Assembly: GCA_022606425.2 (NCBI GenBank) | Contig: JAHDVF020000162.1 | Location: forward strand, 620,001-684,000 | From: Lepidostoma basale | Lineage: Eukaryota > Arthropoda > Insecta > Trichoptera > Lepidostomatidae | Direction of reading: 5' to 3' | Length of the DNA stretch: 64,000 nucleotides | In this document: positions 21,590 to 32,889 of the stretch, piece by piece | How the letters are laid out: every line of letters starts with the position of its first letter | Position numbering within the stretch: position 1 is the stretch's first letter | The notes under the pieces: model-generated | What the model was told of the DNA's origin: nothing | What the model saw: only the letters and a program-made list of their open reading frames with translations | Databases searched by the model: none | Made by a program: the position numbers and the translations under genes

Positions 21590-21780
21590 GCATCTAAGGT
21601 AACATATGAAGGAAAATTGTTCCAAGCTGATGGGCCGGCTACTGCAATGGCTCGATCACTGAATTTTTTACTAGGGCAACGTTTCAGCTCAACTAATTTA
21701 CCTATCGCAGAGGCGTGTAGATTTTCTTGAATTGAATCTAGTTATCCGCTATCTTGGCTCGCTGTGTGCCCCTTTATCAC
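21590..21780 (+). repeat. unclassified dispersed repeat, copy 1
   Basis: Contains a segment translating YEGKLFQADGPATA and a following CCTATCGCAGA that reappear in altered form at 25870-25960 (GRLFQAERPATA). Only two copies are visible and neither is intact. Confidence 0.45.
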
Positions 21781-21824
21781 CTTAATATAGCTGTAAACTA
21801 CAAGTCCTGGTGTCTAGTATGTAT

Positions 21825-22780
21825 GAGGTATGCATGCAAAATGACCTGATGATGAATGTTAATAAATATGAAGTATTGATTTTCGAAAAAGAATAAAGCA
21901 TGACAGTCTGCAACATTAGCGTAAATGGTAAAAATCTGAGTAATCTCAGTAAATTAATTTATATATTTAGGAAGTATGTTTACATAGGACGGGAAAGTGG
22001 AGAGGGATATTAAAAGAAGGGTTGGGGTTGATAACAAAGTTGTTATCGCAAACAAAAGTTCCAAAAGAAGCTAAAATGGCAGTGAATAATGGTGTTATTG
22101 TACCGAATTGTGTATGGAAGCGAAGCATGTAGCTAGCAAAAGAAGGATGAAAGTAGAATAAATGCAGTAGAAATGAGAGCTATGTGGCCTGTTCTCCAGG
22201 GTGTTGCTCCTCCTGTGAGGTAGATTCCCAGCTGTCCTTCCATCTTTTAGGAGGTCTTCCACGAGGACGAGTCCCATAAGGCTGATTATACAATGCAATA
22301 TAGGGGAGTCTGGTGGTGTCCATTCTTTAAAAATGACCGTACCGAACGTTTTTCGCTGTCTGCTCCATCTTATAATATCCTCAACCTCACATATCTCTCT
22401 TATTCTGGTGTTCCTCACGGGATCTCTCAGTGTCTTGAGTGTCAAATGAAAATATAAGAATTGAATGCGGTGTGAATGAAAGTGTTATGAATAAATTAAT
22501 GAAAGAAACGTTAACTTGTATTGGACACATGGAAAGAAAGAATGGTAATAAGTACATGTTAACGATGTAAACGGAACAAGAAATAGAGGAAGACCGAGGG
22601 AAACATGGCACGATCAAATAAATCAAATATTGAATGTCGGCCACGTGAGGAATCAGAAAAATCGACGTGCGTGCACGACACGATGTATAAATATTGAGGA
22701 AGCGAGATAAGTATGTCAGAAAAGAATAGGAGGATGTTCATTCTCTCTGTCTACCCCCTCGGAAGACGGCATGATGGGAA
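21825..22780 (+). mobile_element. family-A LINE fragment, interrupted
   Basis: Decayed RT C-terminus in order: NVNKYEVLIFEK, GSMFT, RRVG, GSEA, then the C-terminal tail (GRPRETWHDQI) and the TACCCCCTCGGAAGACGGC motif. A second LINE (22187-22444, minus) is inserted after GAAATGAGAGC. The family-A sequence resumes at TCAAATGAAAATATAAGAA. Confidence 0.65.
22187..22444 (-). mobile_element. LINE fragment nested in family-A LINE
   Basis: A 116-codon minus frame (22095-22445) holds TLRDPVRNTRIREICEVEDI and DGRTAGNLP, the C-terminal part of an RTE-type RT. A similar scrap lies at 52890-52960. Confidence 0.55.
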
Positions 22781-23039
22781 GCATATAGGGACGACCAACT
22801 TTGAACCCCAACTACAATGGAGAAACAACATTAAAGAGACCGCCAGTATGATATGGATGCGTTTTACCCAGGATGGAGACATAGAAGCAGATGGATGGGA
22901 CCTACGTCCAGAAGAAGACTAATACAGACTGATGATGATGTATAAACATTACTGTTTTATTTTATTTTTCTGTATTTTTAAATTTCGATAATTCCTGTTA
23001 TAGAGAACAGGCGAAACATTTATTTTTTTATTTTTCATT

Positions 23040-23860
23040 TATTTGAATAAAAATCACAAACATTACAGGCATATAATTCCAGATCGTTTGCAATAACATT
23101 ATAATAATTTATAAGCGAAGCATAAAAAACAACATTAAGATTAAGGAAGTAGATAAAATCACAACATATTGCATCCCTGAGATCACACTATCACGAAATA
23201 CGTCCACCTCCGAGGCGACCTGATTAAGCAATAAGATTGTCCTACCCACAGGCATAACCATTGGTAGGTTGGTTCTGCCGCGCGGCAAATAAAACAATCT
23301 GTGCTGTCTTTGACGAAGGTAATTATCAGGGACAAATAGATTTACATCACTCAGGACATCCGAGTTTTGTATATGGCCGAAGAAGTGAACTCCCTAGTAG
23401 ATATTGCTCATTCTCTCCAATGATTGGTAGCTTAGCATACCTAGCAAGAATTCAGTTGGAAATGGTCACGGGTGATAACCGCACTCCCTGGGGTAAAAAA
23501 AGAAAGCGCAGAATTTTTTTCTGCACCACTCCACCATCAGAGAATACCGGATCCCAGGCGGTGACCAAATAACGGAACTGTATTCCAGCCGACTTCTTAC
23601 CAGGGAATTATACAATACCCGAAGTACCCGAGTATTGGAAAATATGGCATTCCTAAAAACAAATCCAAGCATTTTATTGGAACTATTACATAGAGCAACT
23701 ATGTGAAGATTGAACGATAATTGAGCATCGAACAGAACACCGAGATCTCTGGATGTAGAAGCTCTTTCAAGCTGTACCCCATCCATAAGATAGCGAAAGT
23801 ATAATGTTTTCGATGCCCGTGTGTATGACATAACAAAGCACTTGGAGACGTTGAAGAATA
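23040..23860 (-). mobile_element. Jockey-like LINE RT fragment
   Basis: The minus strand encodes a Jockey/CR1-type RT C-terminal region: LERASTSRDLGVLFDAQLSF, HIVALCNSSNKMLGFVFRN and RSRLEYSSVIW, then YPRECGYHP. After frameshifts comes the terminal RTNLPMVMPVGRTILLLNQ segment. This is one of the longer Jockey-like pieces here. Confidence 0.8.
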
Positions 23861-23914
23861 ATTTGTTACGTTTACTCCATTGGGTTATGCTATAGGGTTC
23901 GCATAATCCTCATT

Positions 23915-24410
23915 GTGAAAAGTTTGAATGGATTACGGAGTAATTAGGGCGGCCAAGGAAAACTTGGCATGATCAAATTAATCAAATTTTAATGGTCGTC
24001 GTGTATGACTGGCTGTAGGAATGTGAAGATATCTACAGAAGTGTGTTAGGATCCAGAAGCGTGGCCCTATCCGTCCGAAGAATAGGTTTAACGGTTTATT
24101 TGTTATTACCTAACTAAAGACATCGAAAGAAGGGTTGGTGCTAGGAATAAAATAAATGGCGCACTCAAAGTCATTACTGCAAATAGATATATATCCACAG
24201 AAGCAAAGATGGCAGTACACAATGGAGTTCTAGTGCCAACCCTCAAGTATGGAAGTGAAGCTTGGAACTGACAAAAGAAAGATTAAAGCAGGATAAACGC
24301 CGTAGAAATGAGATCACTAAGAAGAATGTGCTGGAAAATGTTGTATGATAGAATACCAAATGGTGAAATAAGAAAGAAATGTAAGGCAGATGACTGCATC
24401 ATGGAACTAA
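23915..24410 (+). mobile_element. family-A LINE fragments
   Basis: Two decayed pieces: a tail at 23915-24100 and an RT C-terminal piece at 24115-24400 (INGALKVITANRYISTEAKM, then GSEAWN and INAVEMRSLRRMC). Both carry stops. Confidence 0.6.
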
Positions 24411-24835
24411 CTAACTAACCATCACGCCGTCTCCCCAAAGGGGTAGGCAGAAAGAATGGACTGCCACACTTTTCTTTCCTCACATATTTCTCTCGCTTCC
24501 TCAACATTCATACATCGTGTCATGCACGCGCGTCGATTTATCTGATTCCTCACATGGCCGACATTCAATATTTGATTTATTTGATTTATTTGATCGTGCT
24601 ACGTTTTCCTCGGTCTTCCTCTATTTCTGGTTTCATTTACATCGTTAACATATAATTTTTTTACCATTCTTTCTTCATTCATTCTTTCCATATGTCCAAA
24701 CCATCTTAATGATCCTTTCATTTTCATTTATATCATTTTCTTGCAGATTATTCTTGGTGATCTTATTTCCACTGCATTTATCCTTTTTTTGGCAGCTCCA
24801 AGCTTCACTTCCAAACATAAGGGTTGGCCACACTT
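24408..24835 (-). mobile_element. family-A LINE 3' end
   Basis: Starts with the inverted tail CTAACTAACCATCACGCC and continues through the 3' UTR and C-terminal coding region on the minus strand. It abuts the preceding plus-strand copy, so the two lie tail to tail. Confidence 0.75.
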
Positions 24836-24899
24836 CTTTGTTGCTTCAAACAATAGGAGGAAGTGGTATCCATAAAAAAACAGACAGGTTTATTGAGTA

Positions 24900-25540
24900 A
24901 AAAGTATTTATTTATTCAAGGCAATAATTACAGGAGACACTAGTAAAAATAATAATTAATTAGATAATATTTATGTCACCTTATTGCACTATTTCAAATG
25001 TTCCATTTAATGAACTACTTAAAAATTAGAACAGTCCTAACTTGGAGACTTGGACACTCACTTAACACGATGGAATAAAGATGAACTGAACAAGCCAAGG
25101 AATTATCAATAAATATTCGTAAACAAATCATATAATCTTTCTTATGATAACATTTCTGTACATAACGTAAATGACATAACATTCTGACAATAGAAATTAA
25201 ATTCGTGACACATCGAATAGTAACATTCAGAGTGATAAAGCCCGGCTTCAAATCCATACAAAAACATTTAGAGATCTTAATATATATGCACCTAGCTATA
25301 TGATTACAAGTCAAAAATATTATACATAAGTGCGAATAAGATACTTTTATATTTTGCAAGCCCAATATGAAGCCCATCGAAAAAATGAAACAAAACATGT
25401 GGACATAGGCGATTTTGCGTGCACTTAACGTACGGTGCATATGAGTGGAACAAAACATACACATAGGTTATTTCGGCGCATGTCAGCGGAGTCTTTTGCA
25501 GCACACACGCAAATTCAAATTAGTTTAATTCTCTCAAAAG
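24900..25540. other. intergenic, no recognised gene
   Basis: A 149-codon minus frame (25015-25464) occurs here but shows no domain, and its composition (many Cys, Ile and Met) is that of AT-rich noncoding DNA. I do not call it a gene. Confidence 0.4.
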
Positions 25541-25790
25541 ATATTAGAAACATGTTGACAGTTAAAGGCATTTAAGAACAGGTACAATACCAGGAGCGCA
25601 TGAGAGATGGTTTGACTTTAGGAAGACAAGAAACTCTATAGTCAAGGGTATTTGTCTTCTGAGCGTACTTTCACTAATATGAAAGTCGTCGATCTCCAAT
25701 GTGATCATGTTCATCAGTTTGATCGCTCTCCCACCGGCATCGCCTGCCATGACACAAACCAGCATTTGACACCATTTGGGGACAAAAGAT
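25540..25790 (-). mobile_element. Jockey-like LINE 3' end
   Basis: Carries the family 3' UTR (AACCATCTCTCATGCGCTCCTGG on the minus strand) and a decayed terminal coding segment (LEIDDFHISESTLRRQI). It is truncated. Confidence 0.65.
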
Positions 25791-25849
25791 CTTGAATATT
25801 GAGCAGAGACACCTATTGATAAACAATGACATCAGATAGGTTAATTTGA

Positions 25850-25970
25850 AAAGGTGTTTTCTGAGTCGCAATCCAAAATATGGAAGATTGTTCCAGGCTG
25901 AAAGGCCGGCTACCGCTCAGTTGCCAAAATCTACCCATCGCAGAAGTCTTTGCTGTTTAAAATATAGACT
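25850..25970 (+). repeat. unclassified dispersed repeat, copy 2
   Basis: Shares GRLFQAERPATA and CTACCCATCGCAGAAG with 21590-21780. It is too degraded to classify. Confidence 0.4.
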
Positions 25971-26099
25971 ACTTTGCATTCAGGTTCTCTGTGATGCCGA
26001 CTTCAGGTGTAAAAGGTACTGCCATTCCATGAAACGCCTTAAAGATGCTCCAACAGAACTTGTAATGTATTATTTCTGGACATTTCTGGAGCTCCTTAA

Positions 26100-26687
26100 C
26101 CCTTATAGGCCGGCTGGCTACAATAGCAGTCCGCATATATTCTCCGTGTTTAACGTGTAATATCCCGTAACTTTACTACTACAGATCAAAAGTAAAAATG
26201 TGTATTATATACTATTATGTATTCTCTGTGATTTAGAGTTAAACTTTCATCCTTTTTGTACAAAGATTTAATTTAATTTATTTTTTTTGTATTGCGTGTC
26301 CCATACGGATCACGGCTCGCGGCCAATCATCACACACACACATTTGCATAACCGCCGAGATACGAAGTTTAGATTTCTCGTACTGTGTTGGAATCTTTGA
26401 TTTTGAGTGTGTGTTTACTTAGGGTGACTCTTATATCATTATTAGTTATCAACAGCGCCATGTTTTGGTTTAATTTATAAACAAAAATTTCATTGTAATT
26501 ATTTTTATTTGTTTTCTTAAACTCAAAATGAAACCAAAAAGTCTAATTATTTTTACAAGATAAAGAATGTTAAACATTTGACTACAAAATACAATTTATT
26601 TGATATTTTTATGTATTTTGTGTGAAGAGTAATTTAATTGTTTACAAGAGCGTTCCGATGTTTCAAATTCTTGCCGGCCTTTAAGTG
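26100..26687. mobile_element. piggyBac-like MITE, copy 1
   Basis: 588 bp flanked by TTAA on both sides (26096-26099 and 26688-26691), with inverted ends CCCTTATAGGCCGG and CCGGCCTTTAAGTG. TTAA target duplication with CCC ends is the mark of piggyBac-type elements. It has no transposase frame, so it is non-autonomous. A second copy at 59655-60925 carries two later insertions. Confidence 0.85.
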
Positions 26688-26804
26688 TTAAGGTGTTGTG
26701 TTATATGAAAACTCTGCGGCACAGCTCTACCAGTCTTGCTGCCGCATTGAATGCAGATTGGATTACAATAATTTAAGAATTATACGTTAAAAAAGCACGT
26801 TGAA

Positions 26805-28208
26805 CTACTCTCTACGTGAATGAAGCAGCATATGCTTTTTATAACTGAATACACGAACAAATACTTTGTTGCATACGGAACATTCAAACTGTTCTTCCGA
26901 GTGAATAATCAAGTGTTCCTTCAATTTAGCTTTGCTTTTGAAGCATTTACTGCAAGTAGAACATTCGAAAGGTTTGTCTTCCGAATGAACAAGCATATGC
27001 CTTTTTAAACAAGACATGCGAACAAATTTAATATTACATGCTGAACATGAAAACGGTTTTACAGTCGAGTGAACGAGTAAATGTTTTTTTAAATGCGATT
27101 TGCTCTTGAAGCATTTATTGCAAGTCGAACACTCAAACTGTTTTTCTTCCAAGTGAACGGACATATGGTCTCTTAAGCTAGAACGTGCATGGAAGGGTCT
27201 ATCGCATACAGTACACGCGAACCTCAACTCTCTATCGTGAAAGATCATATGACTCCTTAAAAGTTGTTTTGATTTGAACCGTTTGTCGCATGTAGAACAT
27301 TCGAATGGTTTTACATCGGTGTGCGTAATCCAGTGATTTTTTAAAATCGGTTTAGTCAAGAACGATTTGTTGCACATCGAACAATCGAATGGTTTAAAGT
27401 CGGAGTGAATAATTAAATGATTTTTTAACATCGATTTATATACAAACGATTGCTTGCATATTGAACAATCAAATTTCTTTTTTCCGTGATGGTTTAGCGC
27501 GTGAAATTTTAAATTTCGATTCGATTTAAACTTTTTATTACATACCGAACATTCGAACGGCTTCTCCTGAGTATGGACGAGCAAATGCCTCTTTAATGTA
27601 TAATTGTGAGCAAAGCGTTGCTGACATATCGAGCATGAAAATTTCCTTTCACCAGAGTGCATGGCCAAATGACCCTTTAGTTGGGATTTTGTTTTGAAGC
27701 TTTTTTTGCAGGTCAAACATTCAAATGGTTTTACTTCTGAATGTACACATACAAGGTGTTTTTTTAAATAAGCTTTTGTTCTAAATTGTTTGTTGCACAT
27801 CGAACATGAAATAGTATTATTTCCAGATGGAATCTCACGATTTCTTTCAATGTCTGATTGAAGTTCGTGTCTAGACACATCTGCTACTTCGGGATCTGGT
27901 TTCAGAATAGTGTATGACACATCTATATCTTTTTCAAAATCTTTTACACTATCGGGAGGTTCGACCTTGACATAAATAGAGTTCTTGGAATCATTTTCTT
28001 CACCTTTAATGTCTTCGATTTTTAAATCTGTTTCCTTCTTGAACGATTCAATCTTAATATTATTCATTGAATTAACTTCTAGATTTTCATTCTCTCCATA
28101 GGTGTTCCGGGCAGACGAGTCCGGCTCAGACTTAATACAGGGCAATAACACAATCTCCAAATGTCTTGGACTTTGGTCTCCAAATGTCCCTGCAGGGACG
28201 TCTTCCAT
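26805..28208 (-). CDS. C2H2 zinc-finger protein, 12 fingers (gene 4)
   Basis: A single-exon frame of 467 residues from ATG in MEDVPAG; longer frames upstream begin only at TTG. Residues 1 to about 130 are acidic with SUMO-consensus sites IKSEPD, NIKIES, LKIED and VKVEPP, plus DVSYTILKPDPE. Twelve C2H2 fingers follow. Finger 1 has an unusual H-x4-H end (HLVCVH), and the linker before finger 12 is one residue short (HSEEQFEC). The twelve fingers align one to one with those of the dead gene at 39881-41270 and with the first twelve of gene 9, so the three share one ancestral array. The first three fingers are of types X, Y and Z, which gene 8 has amplified. A nuclear DNA-binding role is likely; the target is unknown. 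Confidence 0.9.
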   Translation of the reverse strand: MEDVPAGTFGDQSPRHLEIVLLPCIKSEPDSSARNTYGENENLEVNSMNNIKIESFKKETDLKIEDIKGEENDSKNSIYVKVEPPDSVKDFEKDIDVSYTILKPDPEVADVSRHELQSDIERNREIPSGNNTISCSMCNKQFRTKAYLKKHLVCVHSEVKPFECLTCKKSFKTKSQLKGHLAMHSGERKFSCSICQQRFAHNYTLKRHLLVHTQEKPFECSVCNKKFKSNRNLKFHALNHHGKKKFDCSICKQSFVYKSMLKNHLIIHSDFKPFDCSMCNKSFLTKPILKNHWITHTDVKPFECSTCDKRFKSKQLLRSHMIFHDRELRFACTVCDRPFHARSSLRDHMSVHLEEKQFECSTCNKCFKSKSHLKKHLLVHSTVKPFSCSACNIKFVRMSCLKRHMLVHSEDKPFECSTCSKCFKSKAKLKEHLIIHSEEQFECSVCNKVFVRVFSYKKHMLLHSRRE

Positions 28209-28300
28209 CCTTTCAACTGCTGCTAAGTTCAAAATGGTTTCAGTCAGAACACAAAATACATATTTTCATTCCCCACATATTGGGTTCACTATAATATTAA
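28209..28300 (-). promoter_or_regulatory. conserved 5' leader of gene 4
   Basis: The 90 bases before the start codon match those of gene 9 (54520-54605), gene 8 (43025-43110) and the dead gene at 41271-41345: an AATGAAAATATGTATTTTGTG-like core, then GAAACCATTTTG and a purine-rich GTTGAAAGG just before ATG. This could be promoter, leader or both. Confidence 0.5.
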
Positions 28301-28454
28301 TAAATTAGGATATATGACAACTCATGTCTGTCGCTACGAAGAACATTTGACAAGTAAACGTCTACAGAATTATCTAGAAATATCTGTGGTCAGATTCACT
28401 CGAACTCCATAGAAAAACTGATCAATCGTGTATTTTCATGTTTTTATTGTTATT

Positions 28455-28790
28455 CTTCTTCTTCTTCTTTTTGTCCTGTCACACCTCCATGGTGCATAGA
28501 CCCTCAAGGAATCTTCTCCACCCGACTCTATCGCATGCCTGTTGCTTAACATCATCCCAAGTGAGGCCTGCTGCCTTAACCTCGTCCTGCAGGGTTCTTC
28601 TCCAGGTGGCTCTAGGTCTGCCTCGCTTTCTCTTTCCCCCCATAGAGGACCAGTCTAGTGCGCCCTGAGCGATGCAGGCTGGGTTCCGTCTCAGAGTGTG
28701 ACCGATCCACTGCCATTTGCGCCTAGCGACTTGTTCTCTAATTGGCTTTTCGCCTGCCATGGTCCAGAGAACGGCATTTGTCACTCATTC
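28455..28790 (-). mobile_element. LINE C-terminal fragment (RATWRR family)
   Basis: A 101-codon minus frame encodes REQVARRKWQWIGHTLRRNP, KRKRGRPRATWRR and DRVGWRRFLEGLC, the RT tail of an RTE-type LINE, followed by an A/G-rich end. Close copies lie at 32890-33160 and 61355-61610. Confidence 0.75.
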
Positions 28791-28799
28791 GGCATTCAA

Positions 28800-29125
28800 A
28801 TCAGTTTTAGAAATAAATACATATTTTTTTAAAATATGTATTGTCTACAAGGACGTGAGACTCACGGGTCCCTAAAATAATAATGAATAGACATGATTGG
28901 ACATCCAGTTGGAAGGAGACGAGCTGAGATGAGAGGATGAGGTCGGAAGTATGCGGAGCAGTTATTTCAGGTGGCTAATTGGAAGACGGCGGTACGGAAC
29001 AGGCGGAGTTTGAGGCACCTGTGATGGGAGGCGAAAGCTCGATTTGGGCTGTAGCGCCATAGGGGGAGAGAGAGATTATCGCCAAAACAATGTTTTGAAA
29101 CTATTCTTTGTTTTTTTAGTCCAAT
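28800..29125. other. intergenic, nothing certain
   Basis: 28890-29070 carries decayed LINE-like words (GATTGGACATCCAGTTGG, AGGGGGAGAGAGAG). No frame is open. Nothing else stands out. Confidence 0.3.
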
Positions 29126-29129
29126 AGGT

Positions 29130-29565
29130 GATTAACTAAACCAACCATGAATCGCGCCGTTACCCCGGAGGAGTAGACATAGAGGATAGACCACCACACT
29201 GCTCTCTCTTGACATTGGACTGTCTCACTGAAGATTCTTCTTCATTCATACAGCGTAACACGCACGTTCATCGATTTTTCCAACATGGAATACGGCCGCC
29301 TTTAAGTAATCGATTTTTGGTTATGCCATATTATCCTCGGCCGCCTTCGATTCTCTTTACATTCACGCTGCTAGTATTTATTTTTTAACTACTCTTCTCC
29401 AATCAATAGGCTCTAAATGTCCAAACCGGGATGTAGGTAAGAAATCGACGTGCGCGAATGACATGATAAATGTTGATGAAGCGAGAGAAGTATGTCATGA
29501 AAGAATAGTGTTGCGGTCTATTATTTTTGCTTACCCTTTTGAGACGGTGTGATGGTTAATTTGTA
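29130..29565. mobile_element. two decayed family-A LINE tails, head to head
   Basis: 29130-29420 reads on the minus strand from an inverted GGTTAGT-like tail. 29430-29560 reads on the plus strand (CGAATGACATGATAAATGTTGATGAAGCGAGAG) and ends in a decayed GATGGTTAAT. Both have lost their reading frame. Confidence 0.5.
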
Positions 29566-29930
29566 TAAGTTAGATATAATTAATGATGTTAGAATTTATA
29601 ACACAATCTTCAATATGAGTAGAAAATAGCTCATTATTATGAAGAAGGAATCTGGTCGTGTCTAAATTTGAACCCGTGCGCCCTGGATTAGGAACCAAGG
29701 TATATAGATATATATTTATTCTATATACCTTGATTAGGAACCAAGCGTCTTTTTCCCTAGAGCACCACCCGATTAGTTTTTGTTTATGGAAATTACTAAT
29801 AATCCGAACTCTATGGTTTAATTACCGGAGAACCGCGAAAAGTCATCGAGATTTTGCGTTTGATCTAGTTATTTTACACGTTTGAAAACTTTTCGTGTGT
29901 GACTTCCAAGACCCAAAACAATTTGTAAGG

Positions 29931-31297
29931 ATGGAAAGCGACATGTTTGGGAGGACCGAGTGTAATGATCCGTGGCAATTGGATACTGTTTTAATGCCTT
30001 GTTTTAAGTCTGAGCCAGAGCCGACATCCTGGGATCCAAACGGGAACGACAGAAATATTTTAGAGAGATTAAATCTAGACGATTCAACGAACATCACGAT
30101 TGTCAAGGTTGAATCTCTTAGAAAAGAAACTGATTTAACAAAAAACTTAACAGAAAATGATTCGAAGAACCCTATTGCTATCAAAATTGAGTCGTCCTGT
30201 GATAAAAGCGATTATGAAAATGATCAGTTCTCAGTGGATATAGATGTGGCACACAATATTGTTAAGCAAGAGATTTCTGACATGTATAGTAATATATATC
30301 GATCAAACTTCGATAGTTATCGTCTTGTCTGAGATGCTATAAGAGTTTCAGAATAAAAACAATGTTAAAAAGGCATATGTCCCTCCATTCCAAAGAAAAG
30401 CAATTTGAATGTTTGTCCCGCAATAAATTGTCAACATTAAAACGACATTCAACTAAAACTTTTAATTACAGTGGAGGAAAACCAATAAAACCGTTTAAAG
30501 ATTTGACGTGTAACGAACGAAGTCCTAGGATTTTACACAGCGGAGAAGAAACTTTAGCCTGCCCCATATGCAGTAGACGGTTTAAAGCCAGATGGAACTT
30601 AAGTTACCATATGCTCAGCCACTCAGATGTAAAACCATTTGAATGTTCTACGTGCAACAAATCATTTAAATTGAAATCAAGTTTAAGACACCATTTGATA
30701 ATTCACTCCGATGTTAAACCATTTGAATGTTCGACATGCAACAAATCATTTAAATTAAAATCGCTACTAATAAATCATTTGCTTACTCACTCTGATTTAA
30801 AACCGTTTGAATGTTGGACCTGCAATAAACGGTTCAAATCAAAACAAAAAATTAAAAGTCATATGCTTTTTCATGGCGAAGAAGAACCGTTTACATGTAC
30901 GATATGCAACAGACGGTTTAAAGTGAATTCGAACTTAAGTTCGCATATGGTCATTCACTCGAAAGAAAAACCATTTGAATGTTCAGCGTGTAATAAACGT
31001 TTCAAAAGAAAATCACATATAAAAGATCATTTACTCGTTCATTCTGGTGTAAAACAGTACTCATGTCCGACGTGTGAACGAGGATTTGTTTGCATATCTA
31101 ATCTAAAAAGCCATATGCTCGTTCATTCTAGTGAAAAACCGTTTGAGTGTTCCAGTTGTAATAAACGGTACAAAAGAAAGTCGTGCTTAAAAAAACACTC
31201 GCTTACTCACAGAGGAAAGGAGCTGTTAGATTCTGAGGTGAAAAGGACCACGGCACAATCCAAGCTACCGGTAATCACCACGCCAAGCGCTGAATGA
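29931..31297 (+). pseudogene. C2H2 zinc-finger gene 5 with a frameshift
   Basis: ATG at 29931 (MESDMFG) opens the family's acidic region (FKSEPE, WDPNGNDRN, ITIVKVES, IKIESS, IVKQEI), which runs to a stop at 30330-30332. The fingers are in another frame. SCLRCYKSF starts at about 30323, in front of the ATG at 30362, and the frame runs on to 31297. One indel near 30280-30322 therefore separates the two halves; the only GT-AG pair between them would give an intron of about 33 bp, too short. Finger 1 is intact, 2 and 3 are degenerate (Cys and His lost), and eight good fingers follow in register with fingers 4-11 of gene 9. It is either a recent pseudogene or an intact gene with an assembly error; the decayed fingers 2-3 favour decay. 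Confidence 0.7.
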
Positions 31298-31479
31298 CCG
31301 ATCAACGTAGTTTTTCCGATAGGAAATACCGCCACACTTTTCGATTTAGAAATATTCTTCTATATACTCGTACATAACGGACTATCCGAACATCGGAGAG
31401 GTCCAAAATTGAAGCTTTCGAGATGTAGTGCTGGCAACGAATGCTGCGTATACCCTGGACAGCAAGAAGAACAAACTAG

Positions 31480-31690
31480 TCATTCCTTGACCAGCTGGGT
31501 ATCAGGACAAGACACGGCAAGACTGGATATGCTCTCAGAGCAGTTAAATTCGTCTTCTTCTTCAAGTGCCCTGTCGGGTCCCACGGTCATCACCTCGGCG
31601 AACCTGTCCCTGTCCTGCGCCGCTCGGAACAGCTCCTCCACACTTCGGATGCCGGTCCACTCCCTCACGTTTCGCAGCCAGGACATTTGT
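31480..31690 (-). mobile_element. RTE-like LINE C-terminal fragment
   Basis: The minus strand reads MSWLRNVREWTGIRSVEELF, RAAQDRDRFAEV, closely matching 51610-52060. It is truncated at its 5' end. Confidence 0.75.
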
Positions 31691-31731
31691 TAAATTAGTT
31701 CAATAAATAAAAAATCAATTAAATATTCAAG

Positions 31732-32168
31732 AATTAATTGTATCTCAATAGAGACGAAGATGCAAATTGGGAACAGAATATGGTTGATCGAGGTGGCGAT
31801 GAGGTTCGCAACCCGTCACACCGCGTCTCCCGCGGGGCGAAAAGAGAAGGATGGAGTGCCGCATCAGTAAAAGTGTGACAGTTCGTTCTTTCTGTCTACC
31901 CTTTCGAGGAGACGGCATGATGGTTAGTTTGTTAGAGGTGTTTACAGGACTTATGACCTGTCATTGGTTGGGTTAAGCGCACGCTTTATGTAATACAACA
32001 TTCCCCATTCCACATTTATCTTATGACCACCATATCTGAGAAATTTTTGGAAGTTGTGTATATATAATCTGTAACACCACTTTTTACATGGTAGTTTTTC
32101 AATCTACACACTAACGCCATCTATGAAGATTGTACGCCATCTTCGTCTCTATTGAGATACAATTAATT
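31732..32168. mobile_element. MITE with 31-bp perfect ends, copy A
   Basis: The ends 31732-31762 and 32138-32168 are perfect inverted copies starting AATTAATTGTATCTCAATAG. The interior (TGACCTGTCATTGGTTGGG, GACCACCATATCTGA) is shared with copies at 36576, 45494 and 52603. It is interrupted at about 31797-31938 by a LINE/SINE-like piece ending GATGGTTAGTTTGTTAG. Confidence 0.8.
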
Positions 32169-32466
32169 TTTGAAATGATAACCCGCGATGGGTAAAATCC
32201 AGTATTCGTATACAAGTATTTGTATACATTCAAAATGTTGCATAAAATATTCAAATTGACATAGGAACAAATACACATAAAGGTTCGAAAAATCACGAAA
32301 ATTTGACATTTGATATATTATTGTAACACATGATGTCAACATAGGTTGACGAAACAGCTGTCGCGTAAAATAAAATACAATTGTGATACATAAAAAAAGT
32401 TTTTTTAATTTATCATAGTGTTTCGGCCAAAACAATGGACTATTTAAATATATTTGTAAAAAAAAA

Positions 32467-32880
32467 TCCCGTTCACAATGGAGTTTTAGTACCAACCCTG
32501 AACTGGCAGAAGAAGGATTAGAGCAGAATAAATGCAGTAGAGATGAGGTCCCTAAGACGTACGTGTGATAAAATGGTGTACGACAATTTGAAATGCTGAT
32601 ATAAGAAAGGAATGTAGAGCGGAAGGAGGTATTATGAAAGGATCGCTGTGTTGGTTCAGGAGCCCATGGATGGAGAAAGAATGGTTAAGAAAGTATACGT
32701 TCACAATGTAAATGGAGTACGGAGTCGAGGTAGACCGACTCATGTTAGAAGTCGGAAGAATCGGCGTTGCGCGTATGACTCGCTGTATGAATGTGGAGTG
32801 TCAAATAGAGTAGTATGGCTGTCCTTTCTCTCTGTCTACCCTCCCAGAAAATGGTTTGGGTGTGTACTTGGTAAATAAAT
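32467..32880 (+). mobile_element. family-A LINE fragment
   Basis: Decayed RT C-terminus (AATGGAGTTTTAGTACCAACC, ACGTTCACAATGTAAATGG, GAATGTGGAG) with many stops. No tail is preserved. Confidence 0.55.
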
Positions 32881-32889
32881 TAATATATT

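Noticed and set aside
25015..25464. 149-codon minus-strand frame
   Set aside because: No domain, AT-driven composition, no paralogue and no start context. It is probably chance.
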